33,424 nucleotides of DNA from Clostridia bacterium (GCA_017547655.1 JAFYPF010000010.1:1-33424); one strand, 5' to 3'. Counted from the first letter of the stretch, positions 1-8,734 are shown. Notes: generated by a model from the sequence alone, not told the origin. Numbers and translations: made by a program.

Positions 1-3000
1 CCGGACTAGCAGTAAGATCGCTGAACTTTGTTTCAGGAACAACTTCAACCTGTTTGATTCCGGCAAGTGCAGCTCCTACTTCAGGAAGCTCTGTGCCTGC
101 GTTTGCAAAGTAAACGTTCTTACCTGCAATACGGTTGTTAATAAGGTATGTATATCCATCACCTATTACTGCATTGTACTTGTCTACTTGTTTTACAGTA
201 ACATCATTTGAAACATGTGAAATATCCAAGTACTGTGCTTTGGTATTTAAGTTGAATGTTCCGCTAAATTTGCCGGTACCGTCTTCAACAAACTTCACGC
301 ATTTACTGCCATTAACAGTTGCTTGCCAAGCAGGACTCCACTTAAACGTCTGACCTGTAATATCGGCATCTCCGGTGTGAATTTCAAACAATACATCACC
401 GTTATTTGTTAATAAAAGTGCACCATTTGAGCCCGTTGCTGATGCCATAGGAGTTACATAAGCATTACCATTTCCAACCTTACCGCCGTTTTTATAAATA
501 ATAGCGAGGTCAACATTCATTGTCTGTGTCTTACCTGTTGATTTCCAATAATAACCTGCAAAAGCATCACAAAGCCAATTGCATCCATCTATAATGACCT
601 TATTGATAATCTTATTGGTGGAAGGGGTACGTAATTGTGTCGAAAGTACCGAAGACTTGGTGGCAGCATAATAAGAACCGCCAAATACAAACGTCATTTT
701 ATCCCAGTCTCTATATCCCAACAACACACAAGAACCGGTAATTTCAGCAGTAGAGTTGTTCTGCTGACTTAAATGGTTATTGTCTGTATAATAGTTTCCA
801 GCGTACAAATTACAGTCTAACGCAAGTTCTTTTCCTGTGAAACTATCATAAAGTTTCGCATTAGCATCTTCTTTAAAATTGATTCGTTTAGATGTACCTT
901 CTGTGGGAGCCTTAACATAAAGGTTAGACGTACCTGTATGGTTAGCTTTAGGGAGAGCCGGAGCGGTAGCCCATGAATTTATAATACTTCCGGCAACTAT
1001 ACCACTTTCATAAAAATTAGTGGCCGTACATCTGCGAATATTTTGGAAATATCCAAATCCGTTTTCTGCGTCAATTGTAAGGGAAGAATTTCCCTGATGT
1101 GCAGCGGCTGTACCGTTAGTATTCAAGCAAGAACCGCCTGCTATTGTAGGAATGTCAGTCAATATTGAATTCTTAATGGTAACGGAAGAGTTTCCTACGT
1201 GTTTACCATCTCCTGTAAATAGAGAACCACCAAAAATATATCTGGCGTTATTAGATAAAACGTCACTAACCATAACTGTAAGGTTTTTGGTCTTTCCGCC
1301 ATAACTCTGTGTATAAATATTTTCAATTATGAGTTCAGAATCAGCTTCGTGGTTTGCTCCAGATTTATTAGAGTATGAACCACCTGCGATGTAACTACCA
1401 CCTTTTGAAAGCGCACTTATCGTCTTGCCTTCAGTACCTATAAGCTTAAGGGTAGATTTTCCTGTTTGTTTAGCATTATTGTATACCAAGTTTGAACCGC
1501 CATAAATGCTAGCACTAATTGTACCGCCTTTAATGGTTACGTTGGAAGCACCAGTGTGCGAAATAGCACCTTGTCCATTTGAACCGCCATAAACAGTGGT
1601 AATTGTACCGCCTTCAATGGTTACGTTGGTTGTACCAGTGTGCTTTGAAGTGTATAGCGTTGAACCGCCATAAACAGTGGTAACTGTGCCTTTTTTAACG
1701 ATAAGGTCGACTTCTCCGGAGTGTTGAGCAGCAGTGCCAACAGATATAGATGAGCCGCCATATAAATTAGTCACTGTACCCTTTTCCAATTCCACAGTAA
1801 GAGTAACTTTACCACTATGTTTGCCGTTGGCTGCGGTATTAATCAAAGAACCACCCCAGGTATTGCCAAGCGTACCGTCAACGCCGCTAATCGTCATATT
1901 AACATCGCCGCTGAATGTAGCGCCGCCTGTAATTAAAGAACCGCCGAGCACTGCGCCTTTAAACGTACCACCTTTAATGGTCATAGTAACATCGCCTGTT
2001 TGTTCGGTGCTATCGGTAAGCAAATAACCACCGAAGACTCTACTGTTAAAGGTACCGCCTTCAATTGTAAGGTTTCCGTTACCATAAACTTCATGATAAG
2101 TACCCGATTTTATCGTTGCGTTACCGGAAATGTCAATTGGGGTACTTCCCGAAATGGTTATATTCTCACCAAAAGTACCGTACGCTCCGGCAGGGAAACA
2201 GAAACCTGTATCAAACTTCCCAGCGGTATTTCCCGTTGCATAGATACAAATGTTATTAAATTCCAAATTGCCATCGAAAGTTACCTTAACTCCATTATTA
2301 ACAATCAAAGAAGAGCCGTTCGAGGACTTAACTGTAACCTTATTCACCAAAGGACCAACAGTGATAGCGCTATCAAACTTCATGTCCTTTTCAACATTTA
2401 CAGTAACATTGCCTATTTCAGCCAATCCAGCTACCTTATTCCAAAACTCTGCGAGTGTATCTGTAGTATCGTTACCATAAATTGCTTCATTTGCAAATTC
2501 GGAGCCTGTTGCAAAAACACGGTTAGCTTTTACAGTGTCTTTCAATTCTGTCTTAAAAAAGCCGTTTGTGTAACCGAAGTTATCAACAGCAACTTCAATT
2601 CCGGCATAACCGTCAACCGCTACGCCCTTGTTTGTAAAGTTTACAGTAAAGAGTGTGCCTGTTTCTGCATTGATTTCAGAGCCTGCCCAAGCAATAACTG
2701 CCTTGCCGTCTTCAATCTTGAAACCGAACTGTGCATCTCCCAAAGCTTCACCGGGAACGATTCCATTTTCAACAGCAGCCATTTTGGCGCTGTCCCATGT
2801 CAATGTGATCTTGCCACATTCAACTTTAGTGTTGTTTCCCTTGAACTTGAAGTTAAAATCAACACTGAAGTTCTCACCTTCAGCTACTTCAACTGTTTCG
2901 CCGTATATAACCGCAGTAGATTCTACCCCTGCTGCAAATACGCCGAGAGCCGTACATGCAAGTACCGCTACTACAACCAAAGCAACCCAAAAAAGTTTTG

Positions 3001-3013
3001 AAAACTTTTTCAT
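1..3013 (-). CDS. Secreted cohesin-like / repeat-rich surface protein (C-terminus outside window)
   Basis: This frame stays open from the ATG at 3013 to the window edge (1004 residues seen). A GGAGGG ribosome site lies 9 nt before the start. The N-terminus is a signal peptide: MKK, a hydrophobic core, then VFAAG. Residues about 36-150 look like a cohesin-type beta-sandwich, with alternating hydrophobic strands and the pattern LTWDSAKM...VENG...AWAGSE. Residues about 325-630 carry a degenerate repeat of about 27-32 residues, each ending in YGGS, FGGS or GGSL after a VTI-x-GGT strand. At least ten GGS turns and one GGY turn are spaced 80-100 nt apart, and another GGS lies near residue 771. This suggests a parallel beta-helix or adhesin stalk. 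A role in adhesion or polymer binding is inference. No anchor is visible because the C-terminus is missing. No dockerin or enzyme partner gene is seen nearby. Confidence 0.8.
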   Translation of the reverse strand, partial: MKKFSKLFWVALVVVAVLACTALGVFAAGVESTAVIYGETVEVAEGENFSVDFNFKFKGNNTKVECGKITLTWDSAKMAAVENGIVPGEALGDAQFGFKIEDGKAVIAWAGSEINAETGTLFTVNFTNKGVAVDGYAGIEVAVDNFGYTNGFFKTELKDTVKANRVFATGSEFANEAIYGNDTTDTLAEFWNKVAGLAEIGNVTVNVEKDMKFDSAITVGPLVNKVTVKSSNGSSLIVNNGVKVTFDGNLEFNNICIYATGNTAGKFDTGFCFPAGAYGTFGENITISGSTPIDISGNATIKSGTYHEVYGNGNLTIEGGTFNSRVFGGYLLTDSTEQTGDVTMTIKGGTFKGAVLGGSLITGGATFSGDVNMTISGVDGTLGNTWGGSLINTAANGKHSGKVTLTVELEKGTVTNLYGGSSISVGTAAQHSGEVDLIVKKGTVTTVYGGSTLYTSKHTGTTNVTIEGGTITTVYGGSNGQGAISHTGASNVTIKGGTISASIYGGSNLVYNNAKQTGKSTLKLIGTEGKTISALSKGGSYIAGGSYSNKSGANHEADSELIIENIYTQSYGGKTKNLTVMVSDVLSNNARYIFGGSLFTGDGKHVGNSSVTIKNSILTDIPTIAGGSCLNTNGTAAAHQGNSSLTIDAENGFGYFQNIRRCTATNFYESGIVAGSIINSWATAPALPKANHTGTSNLYVKAPTEGTSKRINFKEDANAKLYDSFTGKELALDCNLYAGNYYTDNNHLSQQNNSTAEITGSCVLLGYRDWDKMTFVFGGSYYAATKSSVLSTQLRTPSTNKIINKVIIDGCNWLCDAFAGYYWKSTGKTQTMNVDLAIIYKNGGKVGNGNAYVTPMASATGSNGALLLTNNGDVLFEIHTGDADITGQTFKWSPAWQATVNGSKCVKFVEDGTGKFSGTFNLNTKAQYLDISHVSNDVTVKQVDKYNAVIGDGYTYLINNRIAGKNVYFANAGTELPEVGAALAGIKQVEVVPETKFSDLTASP

Positions 3014-3049
3014 AAGATATACCCTCCATATAATAAAAATTTTTATTGG

Positions 3050-3106
3050 CCGTATCTTTATATAAATTCTCCGCCGTTGCTGCTATACATTTAACGGAAA
3101 ATACGG
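3050..3106 (-). promoter_or_regulatory. Nested hairpin in the leader of the surface-protein gene
   Basis: In the 5' leader CCGTAT (3101-3106) can pair with ATACGG (3050-3055). It encloses a second helix, CCGTT (3093-3097) with AACGG (3074-3078). The element ends about 35 nt before the start codon. It matches no riboswitch class I recognise. It could be a stabilising or regulatory leader structure. Confidence 0.3.
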
Positions 3107-3240
3107 TTCTTTTTTGTGCACTTTTTCCCTCGAACAAAGGAATAAAGCGCTTTTTTTGTACAATATACCCCCCAAGCCGCACTCATTTTTCAAGCAACCT
3201 CAAAATGGATATAACTCGGCACGATAAAATTATACACTAT

Positions 3241-3269
3241 ATTTTAACACAATTATCTCCAAGTGTCAA
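3241..3269 (-). promoter_or_regulatory. Promoter of the surface-protein gene
   Basis: On the minus strand TTGACA (3264-3269) is followed by a 17-bp spacer and TAAAAT (3241-3246). It leaves a leader of about 220 nt before the ATG. Confidence 0.6.
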
Positions 3270-3508
3270 CACAATAATAAAATTTTTTTGTAACAATTTT
3301 TAATTGTCTTTTTGTTTTTTCTCCCTACAGTTTGCTACACATTTTCCGTGTCGTATACAATACGTATACATACTATATAGGAAGTTTTTTGTAAATCCGA
3401 ATTTATTTACTTCATTTGGAGAACATTATCATCACAGGTAAATATAATTTAAAAATAAAGATAATAATATAACAATCGGTGTGCACGTTAAAGAAAGGTA
3501 GTTTTTTT
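3270..3508. other. Intergenic region between divergent genes
   Basis: This is AT-rich sequence between the surface-protein promoter and yitT. The only structure I see is a pair of GTATAC palindromes at 3353-3358 and 3364-3369, whose centres are 11 bp (one helical turn) apart. They lie about 140 bp before the yitT start and could be an operator. No convincing yitT promoter could be assigned. Confidence 0.3.
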
Positions 3509-4384
3509 ATGACGAAAGGCAAGATTATCAGAAAAACACTTTGGGATTATTTCATTATAACTTTGGGCTGCATAATATATGCTTTGTCCTTTTCCGTTTT
3601 CTTTAATTCAAATAATTTGGCAATGGGTGGTTTTACGGGTTTGGCGCAAATCATCAATCATTTTATCCCCGCTCTTCCTATAGGTATTATGGTGTTTGTA
3701 ATGAACGTCCCTCTTCTGTTTGCAGGTTTTAAAAAAGAGGGACTCAAATTCCTTTTGGCTTCCTTTTACGCAATTTCGCTGACCTCTGTTATGATCGACC
3801 TGATAAATATATTCTTTGAGTTCCGCAAAACGGATACTCTTCTCGCTTGTATTTTCGGTAGTATTCTTATCGGCGCTTCCCTCGGTATTTTGATGCTGAA
3901 GGCTGCTACAACCGGCGGAACCGAGCTACTCGCAAGATTGCTCAAATACAAAATCCATAATCTTTCTATAGGCAAAGTATGTCTCATCATCGACGTTACT
4001 GTCATCTGCATATACGCAATAAGCTTCCGTAAGTTCGAAAGCGCTCTCTACGGAATAATCGCAATGTATATTTCAAGTATTGCTATAGATACAATTTGTT
4101 ACGGCTCATCAAACGGCAAAATGGCATATATCATAAGCGATAAAAACGACGAAATAATGAAAACGCTTCTCGAACAGGGACTTGGCGTAACGCTTATAAA
4201 CGGTAACGGCGGCTGGTCCGGTGATGGAAAGAAAATCCTCCTCTGTACTGTCAAAAAAAATAAAATAGCCGCCATAAAAAAAGCCGTATCCGAAATCGAT
4301 CCCCAAAAAGCATTCGTCATAGTATGCGAGGCAAAGGAGGTCTTCGGAGAGGGCTTTGGCGACTATACGGGCATAGGTATATAA
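3509..4384 (+). CDS. YitT family membrane protein (DUF161/DUF2179)
   Basis: This 291-residue protein has an N-terminal block of about five membrane segments (residues about 10-190). It includes the family-typical stretches NNLAMGGFTGLAQII and TTGGTELLARLL. A soluble C-terminal domain of DUF2179 type follows (about 200-285), with a GVTLINGNGGWSGDGKK turn. The length is normal for the family. The ATG at 3509 was chosen over a GTG at 3479 because GAAAGG lies 10 nt upstream and the N-terminus then matches the usual MxxKxxxx-LWDY start. The function of YitT proteins is not well established; they are integral membrane proteins of Firmicutes and some are linked to transport. It is a single-gene unit converging on the DUF6512 gene across a shared hairpin. 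Confidence 0.85.
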   Translation: MTKGKIIRKTLWDYFIITLGCIIYALSFSVFFNSNNLAMGGFTGLAQIINHFIPALPIGIMVFVMNVPLLFAGFKKEGLKFLLASFYAISLTSVMIDLINIFFEFRKTDTLLACIFGSILIGASLGILMLKAATTGGTELLARLLKYKIHNLSIGKVCLIIDVTVICIYAISFRKFESALYGIIAMYISSIAIDTICYGSSNGKMAYIISDKNDEIMKTLLEQGLGVTLINGNGGWSGDGKKILLCTVKKNKIAAIKKAVSEIDPQKAFVIVCEAKEVFGEGFGDYTGIGI

Positions 4385-4425
4385 TATATATATGTAGAAT
4401 AAACGTTCCCCGTCTCTGTAAAAAA

Positions 4426-4467
4426 GGGGCTGTATCATCTGCAAAAAATTTGCTTTGATACAGCCCC
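4426..4467 (-). terminator. Intrinsic terminator between convergent genes
   Basis: A perfect 12-bp stem, GGGGCTGTATCA (4426-4437) with TGATACAGCCCC (4456-4467). Read on the minus strand it is followed by six Ts, so it mainly ends the DUF6512 transcript. On the plus strand the tail is GTATTTAA, a weaker terminator for yitT. Confidence 0.85.
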
Positions 4468-4521
4468 GTATTTAAGAGTTAAATCAATAAATACATCTGT
4501 CACGCCGCATAAAGGGATAAT

Positions 4522-5046
4522 TCATATACCAAAGGTTTTTGTCACAGGATCTTTGAAAACTGCAATTTCAGGCGTAACAAAAGTAAATACTATAAACAAC
4601 AAAGCAATTATACAAAGAACGGCAAAAGCCAACCTTGAATAATTGCATTTCTTTTCCTCGTCTTTAAAAAGCACCGTTTCATAAACATAACCAATCGCCG
4701 CGCAAATAAAAAATATAGATATATTTATCCAGTCGGGAGATTTCCCTATTACTCCGTTATAAGTATAAAAAATAACCGGTATTAGCCCTACACTTAACAA
4801 TATACCTTTTAACTTAACACACCAAAAGCTTTGAATATCCTTAAAGAAAAAGCTTTGGAAAGCCGCAAACAAAAACATAGGCCAAAACAGCAGCTTCATG
4901 TGCTCCCAGGTCGACTCGTTTACTCCCGAGAAAAAAGCTGCAATTTTGTTTTCGCCTGTCCAATTATATAAAAAATGCAATAGTGTGCCACTCAACGACG
5001 TCGTGGCAAACCCTAAAAACTGCCAAATGTTAATTGATCTTTTCAT
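4522..5046 (-). CDS. DUF6512 family membrane protein
   Basis: A 174-residue protein with five predicted membrane segments and no obvious catalytic motif. The conserved-looking block is FFSGVNESTWEHMKLLFWP near residues 40-58, which I associate with the uncharacterised DUF6512 family. The start is the ATG at 5046, which has GGAGAGG 6 nt upstream. The longer frame from 5112 adds 22 Phe/Tyr-rich residues without a ribosome site. It is followed by a strong terminator, and the ClC gene upstream lies about 160 bp away, so it is probably transcribed alone. The function is unknown. Confidence 0.7.
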   Translation of the reverse strand: MKRSINIWQFLGFATTSLSGTLLHFLYNWTGENKIAAFFSGVNESTWEHMKLLFWPMFLFAAFQSFFFKDIQSFWCVKLKGILLSVGLIPVIFYTYNGVIGKSPDWINISIFFICAAIGYVYETVLFKDEEKKCNYSRLAFAVLCIIALLFIVFTFVTPEIAVFKDPVTKTFGI

Positions 5047-5207
5047 ATAACCTCTCCGCATATATAAGTTTTTTAAAAACAGTATATTCGAAAAATAAAA
5101 ATATATACGCAAAGACAGTTCCGAAGTTATATCAATCTATCGCAATTCTACTGCCAAAATCAGTATTACACAGTTTGTAACGGCATAACCTACATAAAAG
5201 ACTATTC

Positions 5208-6791
5208 TTACGGATTCATAAGGCTTTTTATATGCTCCGACTGTACTCCTACAAGACACTCAAATTCTTCCGCTGTCGCAACGGGGTTATACGTTTTGTA
5301 GCGTACCGTAATAACGTCTCCCTCGGAAATCCCGATAGTCTCGTGATTATCTACCGTATGTTTAACCGAAATCACCACGCAAGAGGTCGGCCAAAGAATA
5401 TCTTGCAACTCTTTACCTACCGCAAACGATGCTCGATTTACCGTAAGAGGTACTTCAATAACAGTAGGCTCTTTACCCTTGCTGATTGAACGAACCTTTG
5501 CTTTTATAACCGAATCCGTAAAGTCTTCAAGCCCCGAGGATTCTACCACCAACAAAGCAACAATTGTCGCAATTATAACAGAAAGAACGTTGTTTGTTCC
5601 GCCAAGCGATTCAACGGCAAATACACACGCCGTTATGGGAATACGAGACGTCGCACCAAGAAAAGCCGAAATGCCAAGCACCACCATCAAGATATAGTGT
5701 TCTGCTCCTACCAACCCCAAAGCAATCATCGCCTCTGCACAAAGTCCGCCTAGCAAAGCGCCAAAAGCAATAGTAGGTAAAAATATACCGCCGGTTGCCC
5801 CCGAGGTGTTGGATACTATCATTAAAACTGCGCGAATTAAAAACAGTAAAATCAGTCCGTACCAAGTAATTTCCGCACGAAATACTCTGTCCGTAAGCGT
5901 ATGTCCCGTTCCGAGAGAATCCGATAAAAAATAACCGATTACAGAAACACAGGCAAACAATAAAGGAATTACAACTTTTACGGGTAGCTTTTTTAGTATT
6001 GCATGCATAATTTTATCAATACAATGATATAAACGGGTAAAAAGTATTGAACCTAAACCGCATACAATACCAACCAATAAAGGCGCAAAAAATATTTTCG
6101 GAGAAATAGCGGCAATTTCGGGAATTTCAAACAAGCCAACCGAGCCGATGCCTATCGATGCAAAAATTTGAGTTGTCACCTGCGCCGATATAACAGATAA
6201 AGAAACAACTGTCAACAATATGGGAGAAAACTTCTTGTGAAGCTCTTCCATAGAAAAAATTATTGCGGCTATGGGCGAAGACGTTGCAACCGAAAAACCC
6301 GCAGAAGCACCGCCCGTCATAATATATCGACGCCAGCCCTTATGCTTTTTCGAGCCTAAACAAGTAATGACACCGTTTCCAACGGCAGTTCCCATCTGTA
6401 CGCATGGCCCCTCCGTGCCAAGCGGTAAGCCGCAAAGAAACGTAAGTAAAGCAGAAAAAGGAAGTACAAAAATACTTGCATACCACCTAAAACTCACAAT
6501 ACCCCTAATAGCGGCAACAGAAGTGGGTATTCCACCCCCTCGACAGCTGCGCGAGTGGGTAAGCACAAGACTCGCAACAAGACCTACTGACACAGCCCCA
6601 AGTATCAACAACGGTAAATATATAGGGTTCGTGCGTACCGCGCCGTATAAAGTATTTGATAAATGAATAACATTCTCTGCCAAAATTTTGAAAACCGTAA
6701 TAATTACGGCAGATAAAAATCCCGCTACTACAGAAAAAGCAAGACACGGAAAAAGAAGAGTCTTTATATGATTGTAAAGTCGCTTGTGCAT
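5208..6791 (-). CDS. ClC-family chloride/proton antiporter with C-terminal RCK_C (TrkA-C) domain
   Basis: A 527-residue ClC protein whose membrane core spans residues 1 to about 420. Filter motifs are RGGGIP (84-89), GTEGPCVQMG (125-134) and GATGGIFLP (331-339). By alignment from memory, E127 is the external gating glutamate and E183 (in SMEELH) the internal proton glutamate. Keeping both suggests an H+/anion exchanger rather than a channel. A TrkA-C-like domain (about 445-520, ending in GDVITVRY) may sense a ligand. Two central anion-site positions are atypical: Gly86 where the Escherichia coli protein has Ser107, and Thr399 where it has Tyr445. GREGP has become GTEGP. The anion carried is therefore uncertain. 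GGGGAG lies just before the ATG, and a near-consensus promoter lies 60 bp upstream. Confidence 0.92.
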   Translation of the reverse strand: MHKRLYNHIKTLLFPCLAFSVVAGFLSAVIITVFKILAENVIHLSNTLYGAVRTNPIYLPLLILGAVSVGLVASLVLTHSRSCRGGGIPTSVAAIRGIVSFRWYASIFVLPFSALLTFLCGLPLGTEGPCVQMGTAVGNGVITCLGSKKHKGWRRYIMTGGASAGFSVATSSPIAAIIFSMEELHKKFSPILLTVVSLSVISAQVTTQIFASIGIGSVGLFEIPEIAAISPKIFFAPLLVGIVCGLGSILFTRLYHCIDKIMHAILKKLPVKVVIPLLFACVSVIGYFLSDSLGTGHTLTDRVFRAEITWYGLILLFLIRAVLMIVSNTSGATGGIFLPTIAFGALLGGLCAEAMIALGLVGAEHYILMVVLGISAFLGATSRIPITACVFAVESLGGTNNVLSVIIATIVALLVVESSGLEDFTDSVIKAKVRSISKGKEPTVIEVPLTVNRASFAVGKELQDILWPTSCVVISVKHTVDNHETIGISEGDVITVRYKTYNPVATAEEFECLVGVQSEHIKSLMNP

Positions 6792-6850
6792 AATAATCTC
6801 CCCGCCAAATATTATGGCATCTTAAAGTCACTTCGTTTTTTGGACTATTG

Positions 6851-6879
6851 ATTATAGCACAACTTAATCCATTTTTCAA
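6851..6879 (-). promoter_or_regulatory. Promoter of the ClC gene
   Basis: On the minus strand TTGAAA (6874-6879), a 17-bp spacer, then TATAAT (6851-6856). Confidence 0.7.
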
Positions 6880-6896
6880 GTCATTATTCAAAACAC

Positions 6897-6916
6897 TTTG
6901 CCTTAAAATCGGCAAA
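6897..6916 (-). terminator. Weak hairpin after the PiT gene
   Basis: A 6-bp stem TTTGCC/GGCAAA, followed on the minus strand by GTGTTTTG. It is a plausible but weak terminator for the phosphate transporter gene. Confidence 0.35.
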
Positions 6917-6952
6917 AACTTGCTTTTTTAACAAAATTATTTAAGGTTTAAT

Positions 6953-8005
6953 TCAGCCGAATATATATATAAAAAGCTTGGTTACAAAAAACGAAAGAAG
7001 CATACAGCCGGGAAAAGTAAGCGCCCACGTCAAAACCATTTCCTTTACTATGCCAAAGTTTATCGCAGAAAAACGCCTGACCACCCCCGCCCCCATAATA
7101 GCCGTCGCCTTTACGTGGGTTGTAGAAACGGGTATGCCGAACACCGAACAAAAAACAAGAGAAATCGACGATGCTATATCCGAAGAAAAGCCTTGATATT
7201 TTTCAAGCTTTACCACATCCATTCCCATAGCTTTAATAATTCTCTTTCCTCCCATACTCGTACCTATCGCCATAACGAGTGAGCAAATAACCATAAGCCA
7301 CATCGGAATTATAAAAGATGACTCGGAAACACTACTACCCTGCAAAGTGAATACGCAAAGCAAAATAATCCCCATAAACTTCTGTCCGTCTTGCGCTCCG
7401 TGCATAAACGACATAGCCGCCGCACCCGCAATTTGCGCCCATTTGAAAAACGGCTCGGTTTTTACTCTGTTCGCCTTGTAAAAAATAAGCGTTACAAGCT
7501 TACAAATAAACCACGCTCCAAAAAAGCCGAGGCTTATTGAAATTATAATCCCGTATACAACCTTTAACCACTGATGCCAAACGATAGCGCCAATTCCGTT
7601 CAACGCCACAGCTCCACCGCTTAACCCCGCAATAAGCGCATGACTTTCGCTTGTAGGAATACCGAATACCCACGCTAACGTTGCCCACGCAACTATAGCA
7701 AACATTGAAGCGCAAAGGACTATAATTATTGTCCGTCCTTCACTTTCTCCAAAATCAACCATACTTGTAATGGTTACAACGACTTCATTACTGATTTTCG
7801 TCATAATGAATACACCGAGAAAATTGAACAGCGCCGACATAATTATTGCCACTCTCGGAGCCATACATCTCGTTACAACACAGGTCGCAATAGCATTAGG
7901 CGCATCAGTCCACCCGTTTACAAGTATTACACCGAGCGTAAGCATTACCGCAAAAAATAACAGCGGACTATACGTCATTTCTTTCAGAAACTCTAAAAAA
8001 ACCAT
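6953..8005 (-). CDS. Inorganic phosphate transporter, PiT family
   Basis: A 350-residue integral membrane protein of the PiT/PHO4 family, which couples low-affinity phosphate uptake to H+ or Na+. The two inverted family repeats are visible. The N-terminal one has NGWTDAPNAIATCVVTR near residues 30-46 and GIPTSESHALIAG. The C-terminal one has MSFMHGAQDGQKFMG and GIPVSTTHVKATAIMG. About ten membrane segments are predicted. The ATG at 8005 is preferred because GGGGGAGAGA lies immediately upstream; a GTG six codons earlier would place that site inside the gene. Many bacterial pit genes are paired with a PhoU-like (DUF47) gene, but none is seen here. The next gene is divergent. Confidence 0.93.
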   Translation of the reverse strand: MVFLEFLKEMTYSPLLFFAVMLTLGVILVNGWTDAPNAIATCVVTRCMAPRVAIIMSALFNFLGVFIMTKISNEVVVTITSMVDFGESEGRTIIIVLCASMFAIVAWATLAWVFGIPTSESHALIAGLSGGAVALNGIGAIVWHQWLKVVYGIIISISLGFFGAWFICKLVTLIFYKANRVKTEPFFKWAQIAGAAAMSFMHGAQDGQKFMGIILLCVFTLQGSSVSESSFIIPMWLMVICSLVMAIGTSMGGKRIIKAMGMDVVKLEKYQGFSSDIASSISLVFCSVFGIPVSTTHVKATAIMGAGVVRRFSAINFGIVKEMVLTWALTFPGCMLLSFFVTKLFIYIFG

Positions 8006-8114
8006 TCTCTCCCCCGCTTTCACTCGATATGCTCTAATGAACAGTCTTTTTACTATTTTATTGTGTCTAAAGAGAATATAGACTTTATATTATGCTCTAT
8101 AAAAACAATTCCAC

Positions 8115-8143
8115 TTGCATGTAATATCGTTTTATGGTATAAT
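8115..8143 (+). promoter_or_regulatory. Promoter of the ATC-hydrolase-family gene
   Basis: TTGCAT (8115-8120), a 17-bp spacer, then a perfect TATAAT (8138-8143). The -35 box is weak. Confidence 0.55.
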
Positions 8144-8184
8144 AACTAATAATAAAAATATTTACTTCAAGGAGACTAAAATAA

Positions 8185-8691
8185 ATGAGCAAGGTAAAAA
8201 ACGAACCTAAATACAAAAACGGATTATTACAGGCTATCCGCGCACAGCTTGAACACAGAGCATTTTGGTTATATCTGCTTTGCGACGAAGCAAAAAAAAG
8301 AGGTCTTGATCCCAGAGATTTCGGCAGCGCGGCAGTAAAAAGATGCGGCCTTTCGCAAGGTGCTGACCTTGTTAAAAAAGGCAAAACCGACAGCTTAAAA
8401 GGTCTGCGCAAAACGTTGTTTACAAAAGCGGCTCAACTTGTTTTTGAGATGGACGTTCTTGAATCTACCGACGATAAGCTTTCTATTGACTTCCACTACT
8501 GCCCTTTGGTAAAAGCATGGCAAAAGGCAGGCTGCACAGATGAAGAAATTGCAATGCTTTGCGATATCGCTATGTGCGGCGACCACGGAATCGGCGAATG
8601 CTACGGAAGCGTTCTCGATCTTCCAAAGTGTATCGCAAAAGGCGACGATATTTGTTCGCTCCGTTATCACAAAAAAACAGAAGAAAAATAA
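8185..8691 (+). CDS. L-2-amino-thiazoline-4-carboxylate hydrolase (ATC hydrolase) family protein
   Basis: A 168-residue soluble protein. The N-terminal half is helical, and the C-terminal half carries clustered Cys/His: HYCP (H104, C106), CDIAMCGDHGIGE (C126, C131, D133, H134), then C149 and C157 in a CIAKGDDIC knot. This arrangement is what I associate with the ATC_hydrolase family, whose founding member in Pseudomonas opens the thiazoline ring on the way to cysteine. Many Clostridia carry solitary members of unknown substrate, so the enzyme activity is inference. AAGGAG lies 9 nt before the ATG. The gene has its own promoter and terminator, with no cysteine-pathway neighbours. Confidence 0.75.
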   Translation: MSKVKNEPKYKNGLLQAIRAQLEHRAFWLYLLCDEAKKRGLDPRDFGSAAVKRCGLSQGADLVKKGKTDSLKGLRKTLFTKAAQLVFEMDVLESTDDKLSIDFHYCPLVKAWQKAGCTDEEIAMLCDIAMCGDHGIGECYGSVLDLPKCIAKGDDICSLRYHKKTEEK

Positions 8692-8707
8692 TTACATACA
8701 AAAACAT

Positions 8708-8734
8708 AGAGGATATGGAAACACCATATCCTCT
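8708..8734 (+). terminator. Intrinsic terminator after the ATC-hydrolase-family gene
   Basis: An 11-bp perfect stem, AGAGGATATGG (8708-8718) with CCATATCCTCT (8724-8734), loop AAACA, followed by TT. Confidence 0.7.

Noticed and set aside
2000-3001. 333-codon open frame on the plus strand
   Set aside because: It is antisense to the surface-protein gene, has no ribosome site, and its Cys/Asn-rich composition is what the reverse of that coding sequence would give.
2889-3182. 97-codon minus-strand frame across the surface-protein leader
   Set aside because: It overlaps the leader hairpin and the true start in another frame, has no good ribosome site, and its content is antisense-like.
6505-6915. 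136-codon minus-strand frame overlapping the ClC start
   Set aside because: It is out of frame with the ClC gene and crosses its promoter; it is a shadow frame.
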